Shown here piece after piece: positions 1 through 8,417 of a stretch of 64,000 nucleotides of DNA. Positions within the stretch are counted from its first letter, which is position 1. Every line of letters begins with the position of its first letter. Origin of the DNA: Fusicatenibacter saccharivorans (lineage in GTDB: Bacteria > Bacillota > Clostridia > Lachnospirales > Lachnospiraceae); contig NZ_JADNOP010000009.1 of the NCBI RefSeq assembly GCF_015557635.1, forward strand, positions 52,535 through 116,534, read 5' to 3'. The notes beneath the pieces were generated by a model. That model worked only from the letters and a program-made list of their open reading frames with translations. It ran no database searches and was not told the DNA's origin. Made by a program: the position numbers and the translations under genes.

Positions 1-80
1 TAAGCTGCAACTTTTTTTGCAATGGTGGAAAACAGATAGCTTCCCGGCAATTTCAGATAATTGTCATTGATTTTGAACAT
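1..80 (-). CDS. dapL: LL-diaminopimelate aminotransferase, N-terminal part (cut by window edge)
   Basis: Only the first 26 codons are inside the window. They read MFKINDNYLKLPGSYLFSTI and then AKKVAA, which matches the conserved start of LL-diaminopimelate aminotransferase, the PLP enzyme that makes LL-diaminopimelate from tetrahydrodipicolinate in one step of lysine and peptidoglycan synthesis. The ATG is preceded by an AAGGAG site 8 bases upstream. The gene starts 27 bases after the ANTAR gene stop on the same strand, so it may be the third gene of a glnA-ANTAR-dapL transcript. The family is inferred from the N-terminus alone. Confidence 0.8.
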   Translation of the reverse strand, partial: MFKINDNYLKLPGSYLFSTIAKKVAA

Positions 81-107
81 TATTATGTCGCTCCTTTTCA
101 CTTTTTC

Positions 108-656
108 TTACTCTGTCAAAAGCGTCAGCACCATCTGTGCCGTTTCAACCAGATTGGTGCCGCTGTCCATGCTGCATTTCTGCATGTAGCGATGGGCCTC
201 CGACTCGGTCATGTGATTTCGTTCGATCAGAAGGCTTTTTGCACGATCGATGATGTGCTGTTCCTCGGCGCTGCGCACCTTGGGCTTTGCCCGCTCTTTC
301 TTTCTGCGCCGTGCCGCACTCTGCAGCATCATCTCCAGTGTATTAACCAGCTCGTACACGGAAAGCGGCATCGTAACCGCCATGATTCCGGTTCCCTCCA
401 CCGCACTTAATGCGCGGCTCGATGCAATCAGAAGCATCTGGAAGCCGGACGGCATACACTCATTCAGATCCGTAAAAAACATATCCGGGAGCTTGTAGCC
501 GCAGATGACGATACCGCCGTTTAAGTTGTTCATCTCTCCGAGCGCCGCTGCCGCTGTCGAACAGACAGCATCGATTTCATATCCTCTTTTTGCCAGAATA
601 TCCCGGATGCGCTTTCCATCTTCTATTTTGGGAAGTACTATCACTATGCTGCTCAT
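108..656 (-). CDS. ANTAR-domain RNA-binding regulator with degenerate receiver
   Basis: This 182-residue protein has a receiver-like fold (about 1-115) followed by an ANTAR domain (about 125-182, AEEQHIIDRAKSLL to the end). ANTAR domains bind paired hairpins in nascent RNA and prevent termination. The receiver has lost its chemistry: the phosphoacceptor Asp is Gly53 in IVICGYKLP, and the N-terminal acidic pair is replaced by LPKIED. It is therefore unlikely to be switched by phosphorylation. It starts 23 bases after the glnA stop and is probably co-transcribed with it. ANTAR proteins beside glnA are known in clostridia (NitR-type); assigning this one to nitrogen control is inference from context. 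The ribosome binding site (AAGGGG) is weak, which suggests coupling to glnA. Confidence 0.85.
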   Translation of the reverse strand: MSSIVIVLPKIEDGKRIRDILAKRGYEIDAVCSTAAAALGEMNNLNGGIVICGYKLPDMFFTDLNECMPSGFQMLLIASSRALSAVEGTGIMAVTMPLSVYELVNTLEMMLQSAARRRKKERAKPKVRSAEEQHIIDRAKSLLIERNHMTESEAHRYMQKCSMDSGTNLVETAQMVLTLLTE

Positions 657-679
657 GCATTTTCAGGCCCCTTCGTCGT

Positions 680-2011
680 CTAAATACGGTACAGATATTT
701 CTCGGTCTCCCAGTCGGATACCTGGCGGAGATACTCATGCCACTCTTCTTCTTTGGCATTGATATATCCATCCACAAATTCCTGGCCGAGTACCTGACAC
801 AGAAAATCGTCTTTCTTTAACTCTGCGACCGCTTCTCCAAGGCTTCCCGGGAGAAGGGTGATCTGCATCGCGTTTCGTTCTTCTTCTGTCAGATCGGAAA
901 TATTGCGGTCCACCGGGGACGGCGGAACGATTTTCTGTTTGATACCGTCAAGTCCTGCTGCCATGCAGACAGCAAGTGCCAGGTACGGATTGGCTGCCGA
1001 ATCCGGGCATCGAAGCTCAATGGCCATGATACCGTCTCCCGTCAGCGGAATGCGGATCAGCGGGCTTCTGTTCTTTGCAGACCATGCCACGTAGATCGGT
1101 GCACCGTATCCCGGTGTCAGACGTTTGTAGGAGTTTACAAGCGGATTGGTAATCGCTGCGATTCCGCTGATGTGTTTCATCAGTCCGCCCATAAAGTAAT
1201 ATGCCTCTTTGCTGAGCCCGTATTCATCGGATTTGTCGGCAAACACATCTTTTCCCTCCTGAAACAGGGAGAAGGAAAGATGAAGACCCGATCCGTGAAC
1301 TCCGGTTTTTGGTTTTGGCATAAAGGTTGCGTGAAGGCCATGACGTTTTGCAATCGTACGGATAGCAAATTTGGCAGTCATCAGCTGATCTGCCGTCCGA
1401 AGTGCTGCAGCCGGACAGAAATCCAGTTCGTGCTGGCCTGCCGCTACCTCGTGGAAGGAAGACTCCACGTCGATTCCCATTTCTTCGAGGGTCAGCACCA
1501 TATCGCGCCGCGCGTTTTCTCCCAGGTCCAGCGGTCCAAGATCCAGATAACCGCCTTTGTCGTGCGTTACACTCGTTGCTCCGCCGTCCTCATCGGTGTG
1601 GAACAGGAAAAATTCACACTCCGGTGAGATTTCAAACTCATAGCCCATCGCTTTCGCTTCGAAAATTACCTTCTGAAGGATGGTTCGGGAACTCTTTGCA
1701 TAAAGATTCCCCTCTCTATCATACACATCACAGATCAATCTTGCAACCTTTCCTTGCTGCGGACGCCACGGAAGTATTGCAAAGGTGTCGAGATCCGGGT
1801 GCAGAAACATGTCTGCTTCCTCGATGGTGACAAATCCTTCGAACGAAGAGCCATCGAAAACGCACTGATTATTCAGGGCTTTTTCCAGCTGTCCGGCGGT
1901 GATGGCCATATTTTTCATCATTCCAAACATATCGGTAAACTGCAGGCGGATAAATTCAACATCTTCTTCCTCCGCCATCTGAAGGATCGCTTCCTTCGTA
2001 TACTTTGCCAT
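680..2011 (-). CDS. glnA: Glutamine synthetase, type I
   Basis: The 443-residue product is a type I glutamine synthetase, which makes glutamine from glutamate, ammonia and ATP in the cytoplasm as a dodecamer. Visible motifs are the N-terminal beta-grasp start MAKYTKEAILQMAEEEDVEF, the active-site segment PKTGVHGSGLHLSFS, and NRSPLIRIPLTGDG followed by ELRCPDSAANPYLAL. The length is typical for the Firmicutes alpha form. I chose the ATG at 2011 because AAAGGAG lies 8 bases before it; an upstream TTG at 2032 lacks such a site. A consensus promoter and a terminator-like hairpin lie in the 140-bp leader, and an ANTAR gene follows, so control by attenuation is likely. Confidence 0.96.
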   Translation of the reverse strand: MAKYTKEAILQMAEEEDVEFIRLQFTDMFGMMKNMAITAGQLEKALNNQCVFDGSSFEGFVTIEEADMFLHPDLDTFAILPWRPQQGKVARLICDVYDREGNLYAKSSRTILQKVIFEAKAMGYEFEISPECEFFLFHTDEDGGATSVTHDKGGYLDLGPLDLGENARRDMVLTLEEMGIDVESSFHEVAAGQHELDFCPAAALRTADQLMTAKFAIRTIAKRHGLHATFMPKPKTGVHGSGLHLSFSLFQEGKDVFADKSDEYGLSKEAYYFMGGLMKHISGIAAITNPLVNSYKRLTPGYGAPIYVAWSAKNRSPLIRIPLTGDGIMAIELRCPDSAANPYLALAVCMAAGLDGIKQKIVPPSPVDRNISDLTEEERNAMQITLLPGSLGEAVAELKKDDFLCQVLGQEFVDGYINAKEEEWHEYLRQVSDWETEKYLYRI

Positions 2012-2045
2012 ATCGATTCTCTCCTTTATCAAAGACGATTCTAAA

Positions 2046-2100
2046 CGAAAAGGGTGCTTTCACGCGGCAGGGCAGAAAGACACCTTGCGTAAAAACACCC
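2046..2100 (-). terminator. Terminator-like hairpin in the glnA leader (candidate attenuator)
   Basis: On the minus strand GGGTGTTTTTACGC (2100-2087) pairs with GCGTGAAAGCACCC (2065-2052), giving 14 pairs of which two are G-U, with a 21-base loop. A TTTT tract follows (2051-2048). The hairpin lies between the glnA promoter and its ribosome binding site, so it could stop transcription before glnA. It could also catch read-through from gltD. An ANTAR protein encoded just after glnA is the obvious candidate antiterminator, but I did not find clear paired hexanucleotide loops. Confidence 0.6.
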
Positions 2101-2113
2101 TTGTTTTGGGCAT

Positions 2114-2143
2114 ATTATAGCAGTTTTTCGCGTGTTTTGTCAA
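2114..2143 (-). promoter_or_regulatory. glnA promoter
   Basis: Minus-strand TTGACA (2143-2138) and TATAAT (2119-2114) are separated by 18 bases. It lies just after the gltD stop codon, so glnA has its own promoter. Confidence 0.8.
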
Positions 2144-2150
2144 GAAAAAC

Positions 2151-3635
2151 TTAGAGATTTGTGTATCCCATCAGGGATTCATCGACTGCCTTTGCTGCCT
2201 CGCGTCCCTCGCGGATCGCCCATACGACCAGGGACTGGCCGCGGTGCATATCGCCTGCGGTGAAGACATTTTCTTTTGTTGTCTGGTATTTTCCGTCGTC
2301 TGTCTTCACGTTGGTGCGCTGGTTGACTTCCACTTTAAATGCATCGGTCACATATTTCTGGGATCCTAAAAAGCCTGCTGCAATAAGAACGAGATCTGCC
2401 GGGAGAATCTCTTCGGTTCCCTCAACCGGAACCATCATCATGCGGCCGGATTTCTCATCTTTTTTCGGTGTCAGTTTTACGGTCTTGATCTGGCAGACTT
2501 CACCTTTTTTGTTTTTGATAAATTCCGTTACGGTTGTCTGGTAAATCCGCGGATCATGGCCGAATACGGCGATTGCCTCTTCCTGGCCGTAATCCGTCTT
2601 GCAGATCTTCGGCCACTCCGGCCACGGATTGTTCTCGGCACGCTGATCCGGTGCTTTCGGCATCATCTCAAGCTGTGTCACAGATTTGGCACCGAGACGG
2701 ATGGAAGTTCCGACACAGTCATTACCGGTGTCGCCGCCTCCGATGACAACAACGTGTTTGCCCTTGGCATCGATGTAGGCATGATCCTCAAAATTGGAAT
2801 CCAGAAGACTCTTCGTTACGGAAGTCAGGAAATCGACAGCAAAGTAGATGCCCTTTGCATCTCTTCCCTCTGCCTTGATATCTCTTGGATTTGCCGCACC
2901 GCAGCAGAGCAGGACACGGTCAAATTCTTTTAAGAGTTTGTCAGCTTTTACATCTTTTCCGATATCAGCATTCGTCACAAACTCGATGCCCTCGGCCTTC
3001 ATCAGATCCACACGGCGGTCGATGACGCTCTTATCGAGTTTCATGTTCGGAATACCGTAGCGTAAAAGTCCGCCCACGCGGTCGCGGCGTTCAAAGACCG
3101 TAACAGAATGGCCGCGGCGGTTGAGCTGCATCGCTGCTGCAAGGCCGGAAGGACCGCTTCCTACAATGGCAACGCGTTTTCCGGTGCGCACTTTCGGCGG
3201 CTGCGGCGTAATCAGGCCGGTTGCCCATGCGTTTTCGATGATCGCGCGTTCATTTTCCTTCGTGCAGACCGGGTCTCCGTTTACGTTGCATGTACAGGCT
3301 GCTTCGCAGAGTGCCGGGCAGACACGGGAGGTAAATTCCGGAAAACAGTTTGTCTTGGTGAGGCGGCGGTATGCCTGCTCATAGTTTCCAAGATACACAA
3401 GGTCATTCCACTCCGGAACGAGGTTCTGCAGCGGACAGCCGGAGGCCATTCCCGCAATCATGGTTCCCGCCTGGCAGAACGGTACACCGCATGCCATACA
3501 GCGGGCAGCCTGCATCTGCTGTTCCTTTTTCGGGAGCTGCAGATGAAATTCCTTAAAGTTTTTGATACGCTCAAGCGGGGCAACGGTGTTTCCCGTCTTG
3601 CGCTGATATTCCATAAATCCAGTTGGCTTACCCAT
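2151..3635 (-). CDS. gltD: Glutamate synthase (NADPH), small subunit
   Basis: The 494-residue protein is the beta subunit of glutamate synthase, which passes electrons from NADPH through FAD and iron-sulfur clusters to the large subunit. The N-terminal third carries the cluster cysteines (ARCMACGVPFC, GCP, CPALCEAACTC). An FAD site VAIVGSGPSGLAAA and a second nucleotide site VVVIGGGDTGNDCVG follow. The length is normal. The start MGKPTGFMEY is supported by AGGAGGA 7 bases upstream. It begins 14 bases after the gltB stop, so gltB and gltD form one transcript. Confidence 0.96.
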   Translation of the reverse strand: MGKPTGFMEYQRKTGNTVAPLERIKNFKEFHLQLPKKEQQMQAARCMACGVPFCQAGTMIAGMASGCPLQNLVPEWNDLVYLGNYEQAYRRLTKTNCFPEFTSRVCPALCEAACTCNVNGDPVCTKENERAIIENAWATGLITPQPPKVRTGKRVAIVGSGPSGLAAAMQLNRRGHSVTVFERRDRVGGLLRYGIPNMKLDKSVIDRRVDLMKAEGIEFVTNADIGKDVKADKLLKEFDRVLLCCGAANPRDIKAEGRDAKGIYFAVDFLTSVTKSLLDSNFEDHAYIDAKGKHVVVIGGGDTGNDCVGTSIRLGAKSVTQLEMMPKAPDQRAENNPWPEWPKICKTDYGQEEAIAVFGHDPRIYQTTVTEFIKNKKGEVCQIKTVKLTPKKDEKSGRMMMVPVEGTEEILPADLVLIAAGFLGSQKYVTDAFKVEVNQRTNVKTDDGKYQTTKENVFTAGDMHRGQSLVVWAIREGREAAKAVDESLMGYTNL

Positions 3636-3649
3636 AATTCTTCTTCCTC

Positions 3650-6600
3650 CTACTTACGCATGCTTTCGTAAAATGCTTCAATCTGTGCCTGTTCGCTGCT
3701 AAGGCCCTTGTCTTCCATCTGGGCACTCAGCATCATCATGCGCTTATAGTCATTCGGAATGATCTTCTTGAATTTCGGCAGATATTCGTCAAAGTGTGTG
3801 AGAATTTCTTTACCTTTTTCAGAGCCGGTGTGTGCAACGTGTTTTTCAATCATGTTTTTCAGCTCTGCAATATCGTATTTGCTTTCTACCAGTTCAATCG
3901 AAATCATTTCCTTGTTCAAATTGCGGTACAGGTTGCTCTTTTCATCCAGGACATAAGCGATACCGCCGCTCATGCCGGCTGCAAAGTTCTTTCCGGTTGC
4001 GCCGAGGATAACGACACGGCCGCCGGTCATATACTCGCATCCATGCTCACCGACACCCTCGACAACGGCGTAAGCACCGGAGTTTCTGACACAGAAACGC
4101 TCTCCTGCGATACCGTTGATGTACGCCTCACCGCTCGTTGCGCCGTAGAGGGCAACGTTTCCGACGATGATGTTTTCTTCCGGTTTATACTTTCTTGCTT
4201 TCGGCGGGTAGACAACCAGTTTTCCGCCGGAGAGGCCTTTTCCGAAGTAATCGTTCGAATCGCCCTCAAGTTCCAGGGTCAGTCCTTTTGGAATAAATGC
4301 TCCGAAGCTCTGTCCGCCGGCACCCTTGCACTGTACGGTGTACGTATCCGGCTCCAGAGAGGTGCCGAATTTTCTGGTGATCTCGGCACCAAGAATCGTT
4401 CCCACGGTACGATCGGTGTTGGTGATCTCGACTTTGACGTTCTTCTTCTCTTTCTTATCCATTGCCGGACCGAATTTCTTTAAGAGTACCTTCTCATCCA
4501 GGGTTGCGCCAAGTTTGAAGTCGTAAACATCTTTCGGATCGAACGTTACCTTCTCGCCTGCTTTTGCAAACGGATTGTTCAGGATCTGGCTTAAGTCTAC
4601 GCGGTCTGCGTGCTCGTTCGTCACTTTATCATTTCTCTTTAAGAGGTCGGAACGGCCGACCATCTCGTCAACGGTGCGGAAGCCAAGTTTTGCCATGTAT
4701 TCCCGCATCTCTTCTGCGATGAAGCGCATGAAGTTGATGACGTACTCCGGTTTGCCGCGGAAACGTTTGCGCAGCTCCGGGTTCTGCGTTGCGATACCCA
4801 TCGGGCAGGTATCCAGGTTGCAGACACGCATCATGACACATCCCATGGTTACAAGCGGCGCCGTCGCAAAACCAAATTCCTCGGCGCCAAGAAGTGCTGC
4901 GATCACAACGTCGCGGCCGCTCATCAGCTTTCCGTCCGTCTCAATCATGACACGGTTGCGGAGGCCGTTCTTAATCAGCGTCTGATGGGTCTCGGCAAGG
5001 CCTAATTCCCACGGAAGTCCGGCATTATGGATCGAGCTTCTCGGTGCTGCTCCGGTTCCTCCATCGTACCCGGAAATTAGGATGACCTGTGCTCCGGCTT
5101 TTGCAACACCAGCTGCAACGGTACCAACGCCGGCCTCCGATACGAGTTTGACAGAGATTCTTGCATTCACATTCGAGTTTTTCAGATCATAAATCAGCTG
5201 TGCAAGGTCCTCGATGGAATAGATGTCGTGATGCGGCGGCGGGGAAATCAGGGATACACCCGGTGTGGAGTGACGTGTTTTCGCAATCCACGGGTAAACC
5301 TTTCCGGCCGGTAAGTGGCCGCCCTCGCCCGGTTTTGCACCCTGCGCCATCTTGATCTGAATCTCTTTTGCGCTGACCAGATATTTGCTGGTAACACCGA
5401 ACCGGCCAGATGCTACCTGTTTGATTGCGGAACATCTCTCCGGAGACTCCAGGCGGTCATCACTCTCGCCGCCCTCACCGGTGTTGGATTTTCCGTGCAG
5501 ACGGTTCATGGCAACCGCCAGTGTCTCATGTGCCTCCTGGGAAATAGAACCGTAGGACATCGCACCTGTTTTGAATCGTTTTACGATAGAATCTACGCTC
5601 TCAACTTCTTCGAGCGGAACGCCCTGCTCCGGATAATCGAAGTCCATCAGACTTCGCAGATAACCGCTCTCCTCGCTGTCAACCATGGCAGTGTACTCTT
5701 TGAACATCCTGTAGTCACCGCGTCTTGTAGACTCCTGCAGGGTATGGATGGTACGGGGATTGTAGCGGTGCTCCTCACCCTGACTTCTTGCTTTATGACG
5801 TCCGAGACTGTCCAGCGTCAGATCCGTCGTCAGTTCCAGCGGATCAAATGCCTGAGAATGACGCTCATCAACGTCTTTTGCAATGTCTTCCAGTGTAATA
5901 CCGCCGACACGGCTGACCGTACCAGTGAAGTATTTGTCGATTACATCCTCAGAGATACCGATAGCTTCGAAGATCTGGGAACCCTGATACGACTGGATCG
6001 TGGAGATACCCATCTTCGCTGCGATTTTTACGATGCCGGAAATGACTGCGTGGTTGTAATCTTCAACGGCTGCGTAGTAATCTTTCTTGATCATGCCCTC
6101 TTCGATCAGCTCATGGATCGTGTCGAGTGCCAGATACGGGTTGATTGCGCAGGCACCGTAGCCGAGCAGTGTTGCAAAATGGTGCACCTCGCGCGGCTCG
6201 CCGGACTCCAGAATAATCGCAAGAGAAGTTCTCTTTTTCGTTTTTACCAGATGCTGATGAACCGCAGATACAGCCAGGAGGGATGGAATCGCCACATGGT
6301 TCTCATCGACACCGCGGTCAGAGAGAATCAGGATGTTGGCTCCTGCCCGGTGTGCACGGTCAACCTCGACGAAAAGGCGGTCCATCGCACGGTCAAGCGG
6401 TGCGCTCTTGTAGTAGGTGATCGGAACGGTCACTGCCTTGAAGCCTTCGACTTTCATGTTCTTGATCTTCAGCATATCGGTATTGGTCAGGATCGGATTG
6501 TTGATCTTTAATACCTGGCAGTTCTTCGGCTCCTCCTCAAGCAGGTTTCCGTCACGTCCGACGTAAACGCTTGTGGAAGTTACGATCTCCTCACGGATGC

Positions 6601-8188
6601 AGTCGATCGGCGGGTTCGTTACCTGTGCAAAGAGCTGTTTGAAATAGTTGAACAGCGGCTGATGCTCATGGGAGAGAACGGCAAGCGGGGTATCGATACC
6701 CATCGAAGCGGTTGCCTCGACACCGTTTAATGCCATCTTTCCGATGGAGGAACGGTACTCCTCGTAGGTGTAGCCGAACGCTTTCTGCAGGCGCATCCGC
6801 TCTTCTTTCGTGTACTCTTCGACCGGCAGATTCGGGATTTTGATATCCTTTAACTGTACCAGATAACTGTCGAGCCATTCGCCGTACGGCTGTTTCTTTG
6901 CGTAATATTCTTTGACTTCCTCATCGTTTAAGACTTTTCCCTGTACGGTGTTGACGAGAAGCATCTTGCCCGGATGGAGACGCTCTTTTAAGACGATTTT
7001 TTCTTCCGGAACTTCCAGAACACCGACCTCAGAGGAAAGGATCAGGAATCCATCGTTGGTGATGTAGTAACGGGAAGGACGAAGACCGTTGCGGTCGAGC
7101 ACTGCTCCCATCACATCTCCATCGGAGAACAGGATCGATGCCGGTCCGTCCCACGGCTCCATCATCGTTGCATAATACTGATAGAAATCACGTTTTTCCT
7201 GGGAAATCGTGTCGTTGTTTGCCCATGGCTCCGGAATCGTAATCATAACGGCCAGCGGAAGATCCATGCCGCTCATGGTCAGAAATTCCAGTGTATTGTC
7301 GAGCATCGCGGAGTCAGAACCCTGTGTGTTGACAACCGGCAGCACTTTATGAAGTTCATCCTGCAGCATCGGGGAAGACATCGTCTCCTCACGGGCCAGC
7401 ATCTTGTCAGCATTTCCGCGGATGGTGTTGATCTCACCGTTGTGTACGATGAAACGGTTCGGATGTGCTCTTTCCCAGCTCGGGTTGGTGTTTGTACTGA
7501 ACCGGGAATGCACCATGGCGATGGCAGATTCATAATCGACATCCTGCAGATCGCGGAAGAAGGTGCGGAGCTGTCCTACGAGGAACATACCTTTGTATAC
7601 GATGGTACGGCTGGAAAGGGATGGCACGTAGGTGTTGTCGTTGCTCTGTTCGAAAACACGGCGTACGACGTACAGACGACGGTCGAAAGCGATTCCCTTT
7701 TCCACATCCTCCGGTTTTTTGATGAATGCCTGCATGATGTAAGGCATACACTCTCTTGCCTTATGGCCGAGAACTTCCGGAACGGTCGGCACGGTTCTCC
7801 ATCCAAGGAGTTCCAGTCCCTCTTTTTCCACGATGATCTCAAACATCTTTTTTGCCTGGTTCCGTTTCAGCTCATTTTGTGGGAAGAAGAATACGCCGAC
7901 GCCGTATTCCCGTTCTCCGCCTAATGAAAAACCGAGGGTCGAACAGGCTTTGGAAAAGAATTTGTGCGATATCTGCAACAAGATTCCTACTCCGTCTCCT
8001 GTTTTACCCTCGGCGTCTTTGCCGGCTCTATGTTCAAGATTTTCTACGATTTTTAATGCGTTTTCTACGGTCGCATGGGATTTTTCACCTTTGATATTCA
8101 CGACGGCTCCGATACCGCAGTTGTCGTGTTCAAAGGAAGAACGGTACAGCCCTTCTTCTCCCATGACACGCTCTTTGCTCTGTGTCAT
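3650..8188 (-). CDS. gltB: Glutamate synthase (NADPH), large subunit
   Basis: The 1512-residue alpha subunit combines glutamine hydrolysis and glutamate formation from 2-oxoglutarate. The N-terminal nucleophile domain starts at Cys24 (HDNCGIGAVV), so a 23-residue propeptide is expected to be removed. The central and FMN-binding synthase domains follow, with the 3Fe-4S cysteines in GCVMMRVCNLDTCPMG near residue 1120. The C-terminal glycine-rich beta-helix contains GYDGGTGAAPRSS upstream and GGRVVILG near the end. The length is standard. A start at MTQSKERV is preceded by AAAGGAAGG; MGEEG at residue 9 is an alternative. It has its own promoter and a structured leader, and it leads the gltBD operon. 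Confidence 0.96.
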   Translation of the reverse strand: MTQSKERVMGEEGLYRSSFEHDNCGIGAVVNIKGEKSHATVENALKIVENLEHRAGKDAEGKTGDGVGILLQISHKFFSKACSTLGFSLGGEREYGVGVFFFPQNELKRNQAKKMFEIIVEKEGLELLGWRTVPTVPEVLGHKARECMPYIMQAFIKKPEDVEKGIAFDRRLYVVRRVFEQSNDNTYVPSLSSRTIVYKGMFLVGQLRTFFRDLQDVDYESAIAMVHSRFSTNTNPSWERAHPNRFIVHNGEINTIRGNADKMLAREETMSSPMLQDELHKVLPVVNTQGSDSAMLDNTLEFLTMSGMDLPLAVMITIPEPWANNDTISQEKRDFYQYYATMMEPWDGPASILFSDGDVMGAVLDRNGLRPSRYYITNDGFLILSSEVGVLEVPEEKIVLKERLHPGKMLLVNTVQGKVLNDEEVKEYYAKKQPYGEWLDSYLVQLKDIKIPNLPVEEYTKEERMRLQKAFGYTYEEYRSSIGKMALNGVEATASMGIDTPLAVLSHEHQPLFNYFKQLFAQVTNPPIDCIREEIVTSTSVYVGRDGNLLEEEPKNCQVLKINNPILTNTDMLKIKNMKVEGFKAVTVPITYYKSAPLDRAMDRLFVEVDRAHRAGANILILSDRGVDENHVAIPSLLAVSAVHQHLVKTKKRTSLAIILESGEPREVHHFATLLGYGACAINPYLALDTIHELIEEGMIKKDYYAAVEDYNHAVISGIVKIAAKMGISTIQSYQGSQIFEAIGISEDVIDKYFTGTVSRVGGITLEDIAKDVDERHSQAFDPLELTTDLTLDSLGRHKARSQGEEHRYNPRTIHTLQESTRRGDYRMFKEYTAMVDSEESGYLRSLMDFDYPEQGVPLEEVESVDSIVKRFKTGAMSYGSISQEAHETLAVAMNRLHGKSNTGEGGESDDRLESPERCSAIKQVASGRFGVTSKYLVSAKEIQIKMAQGAKPGEGGHLPAGKVYPWIAKTRHSTPGVSLISPPPHHDIYSIEDLAQLIYDLKNSNVNARISVKLVSEAGVGTVAAGVAKAGAQVILISGYDGGTGAAPRSSIHNAGLPWELGLAETHQTLIKNGLRNRVMIETDGKLMSGRDVVIAALLGAEEFGFATAPLVTMGCVMMRVCNLDTCPMGIATQNPELRKRFRGKPEYVINFMRFIAEEMREYMAKLGFRTVDEMVGRSDLLKRNDKVTNEHADRVDLSQILNNPFAKAGEKVTFDPKDVYDFKLGATLDEKVLLKKFGPAMDKKEKKNVKVEITNTDRTVGTILGAEITRKFGTSLEPDTYTVQCKGAGGQSFGAFIPKGLTLELEGDSNDYFGKGLSGGKLVVYPPKARKYKPEENIIVGNVALYGATSGEAYINGIAGERFCVRNSGAYAVVEGVGEHGCEYMTGGRVVILGATGKNFAAGMSGGIAYVLDEKSNLYRNLNKEMISIELVESKYDIAELKNMIEKHVAHTGSEKGKEILTHFDEYLPKFKKIIPNDYKRMMMLSAQMEDKGLSSEQAQIEAFYESMRK

Positions 8189-8234
8189 ACGGCTTCCCTT
8201 CCTTTACCTTTTCTTAATTTTCAGTTCTCTTTTG

Positions 8235-8272
8235 TTTTCCGGAAAAGAATGGAGGGGAATTTTTCATTCCCC
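8235..8272 (-). promoter_or_regulatory. gltB leader palindrome and stem-loop
   Basis: Two symmetric elements lie between the gltB promoter and its start. One is a 7-bp stem GGGGAAT/ATTCCCC closing a GAAAA loop (8272-8254, minus). The other is a perfect 12-bp palindrome TTTTCCGGAAAA (8235-8246). The stem-loop is not followed directly by a T tract, so it is not a clear terminator. It may be a regulatory site for nitrogen control; this is inference. Confidence 0.35.
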
Positions 8273-8294
8273 GCCGTTCTCTTGGATTGCCCTT

Positions 8295-8323
8295 ACTATA
8301 CTCTATTTTTTTCGTCCTGTAAA
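8295..8323 (-). promoter_or_regulatory. gltB promoter
   Basis: Minus-strand TTTACA (8323-8318) and TATAGT (8300-8295) are 17 bases apart, about 110 bp upstream of gltB. The AT-rich DNA upstream (8330-8410) resembles an UP element. Confidence 0.7.
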
Positions 8324-8417
8324 GAGCAAATTTAATTTTTATATAATTTTTTACATTTTTTCTTTACTTTCTTAGGCTATTACTACATTTTACCTAATTT
8401 TCTACACTTGCAATTCA

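Noticed and set aside
2046..2143. Classical ANTAR two-hairpin target in the glnA leader
   Set aside because: I could not find two short stems with hexanucleotide loops; only one long hairpin is clear, so the link to the ANTAR protein stays a hypothesis.
5315..6511. 398-codon plus-strand open frame opposite gltB
   Set aside because: It is antisense to a highly conserved gene, has no ribosome binding site or family match, and mirrors the codon bias of gltB.
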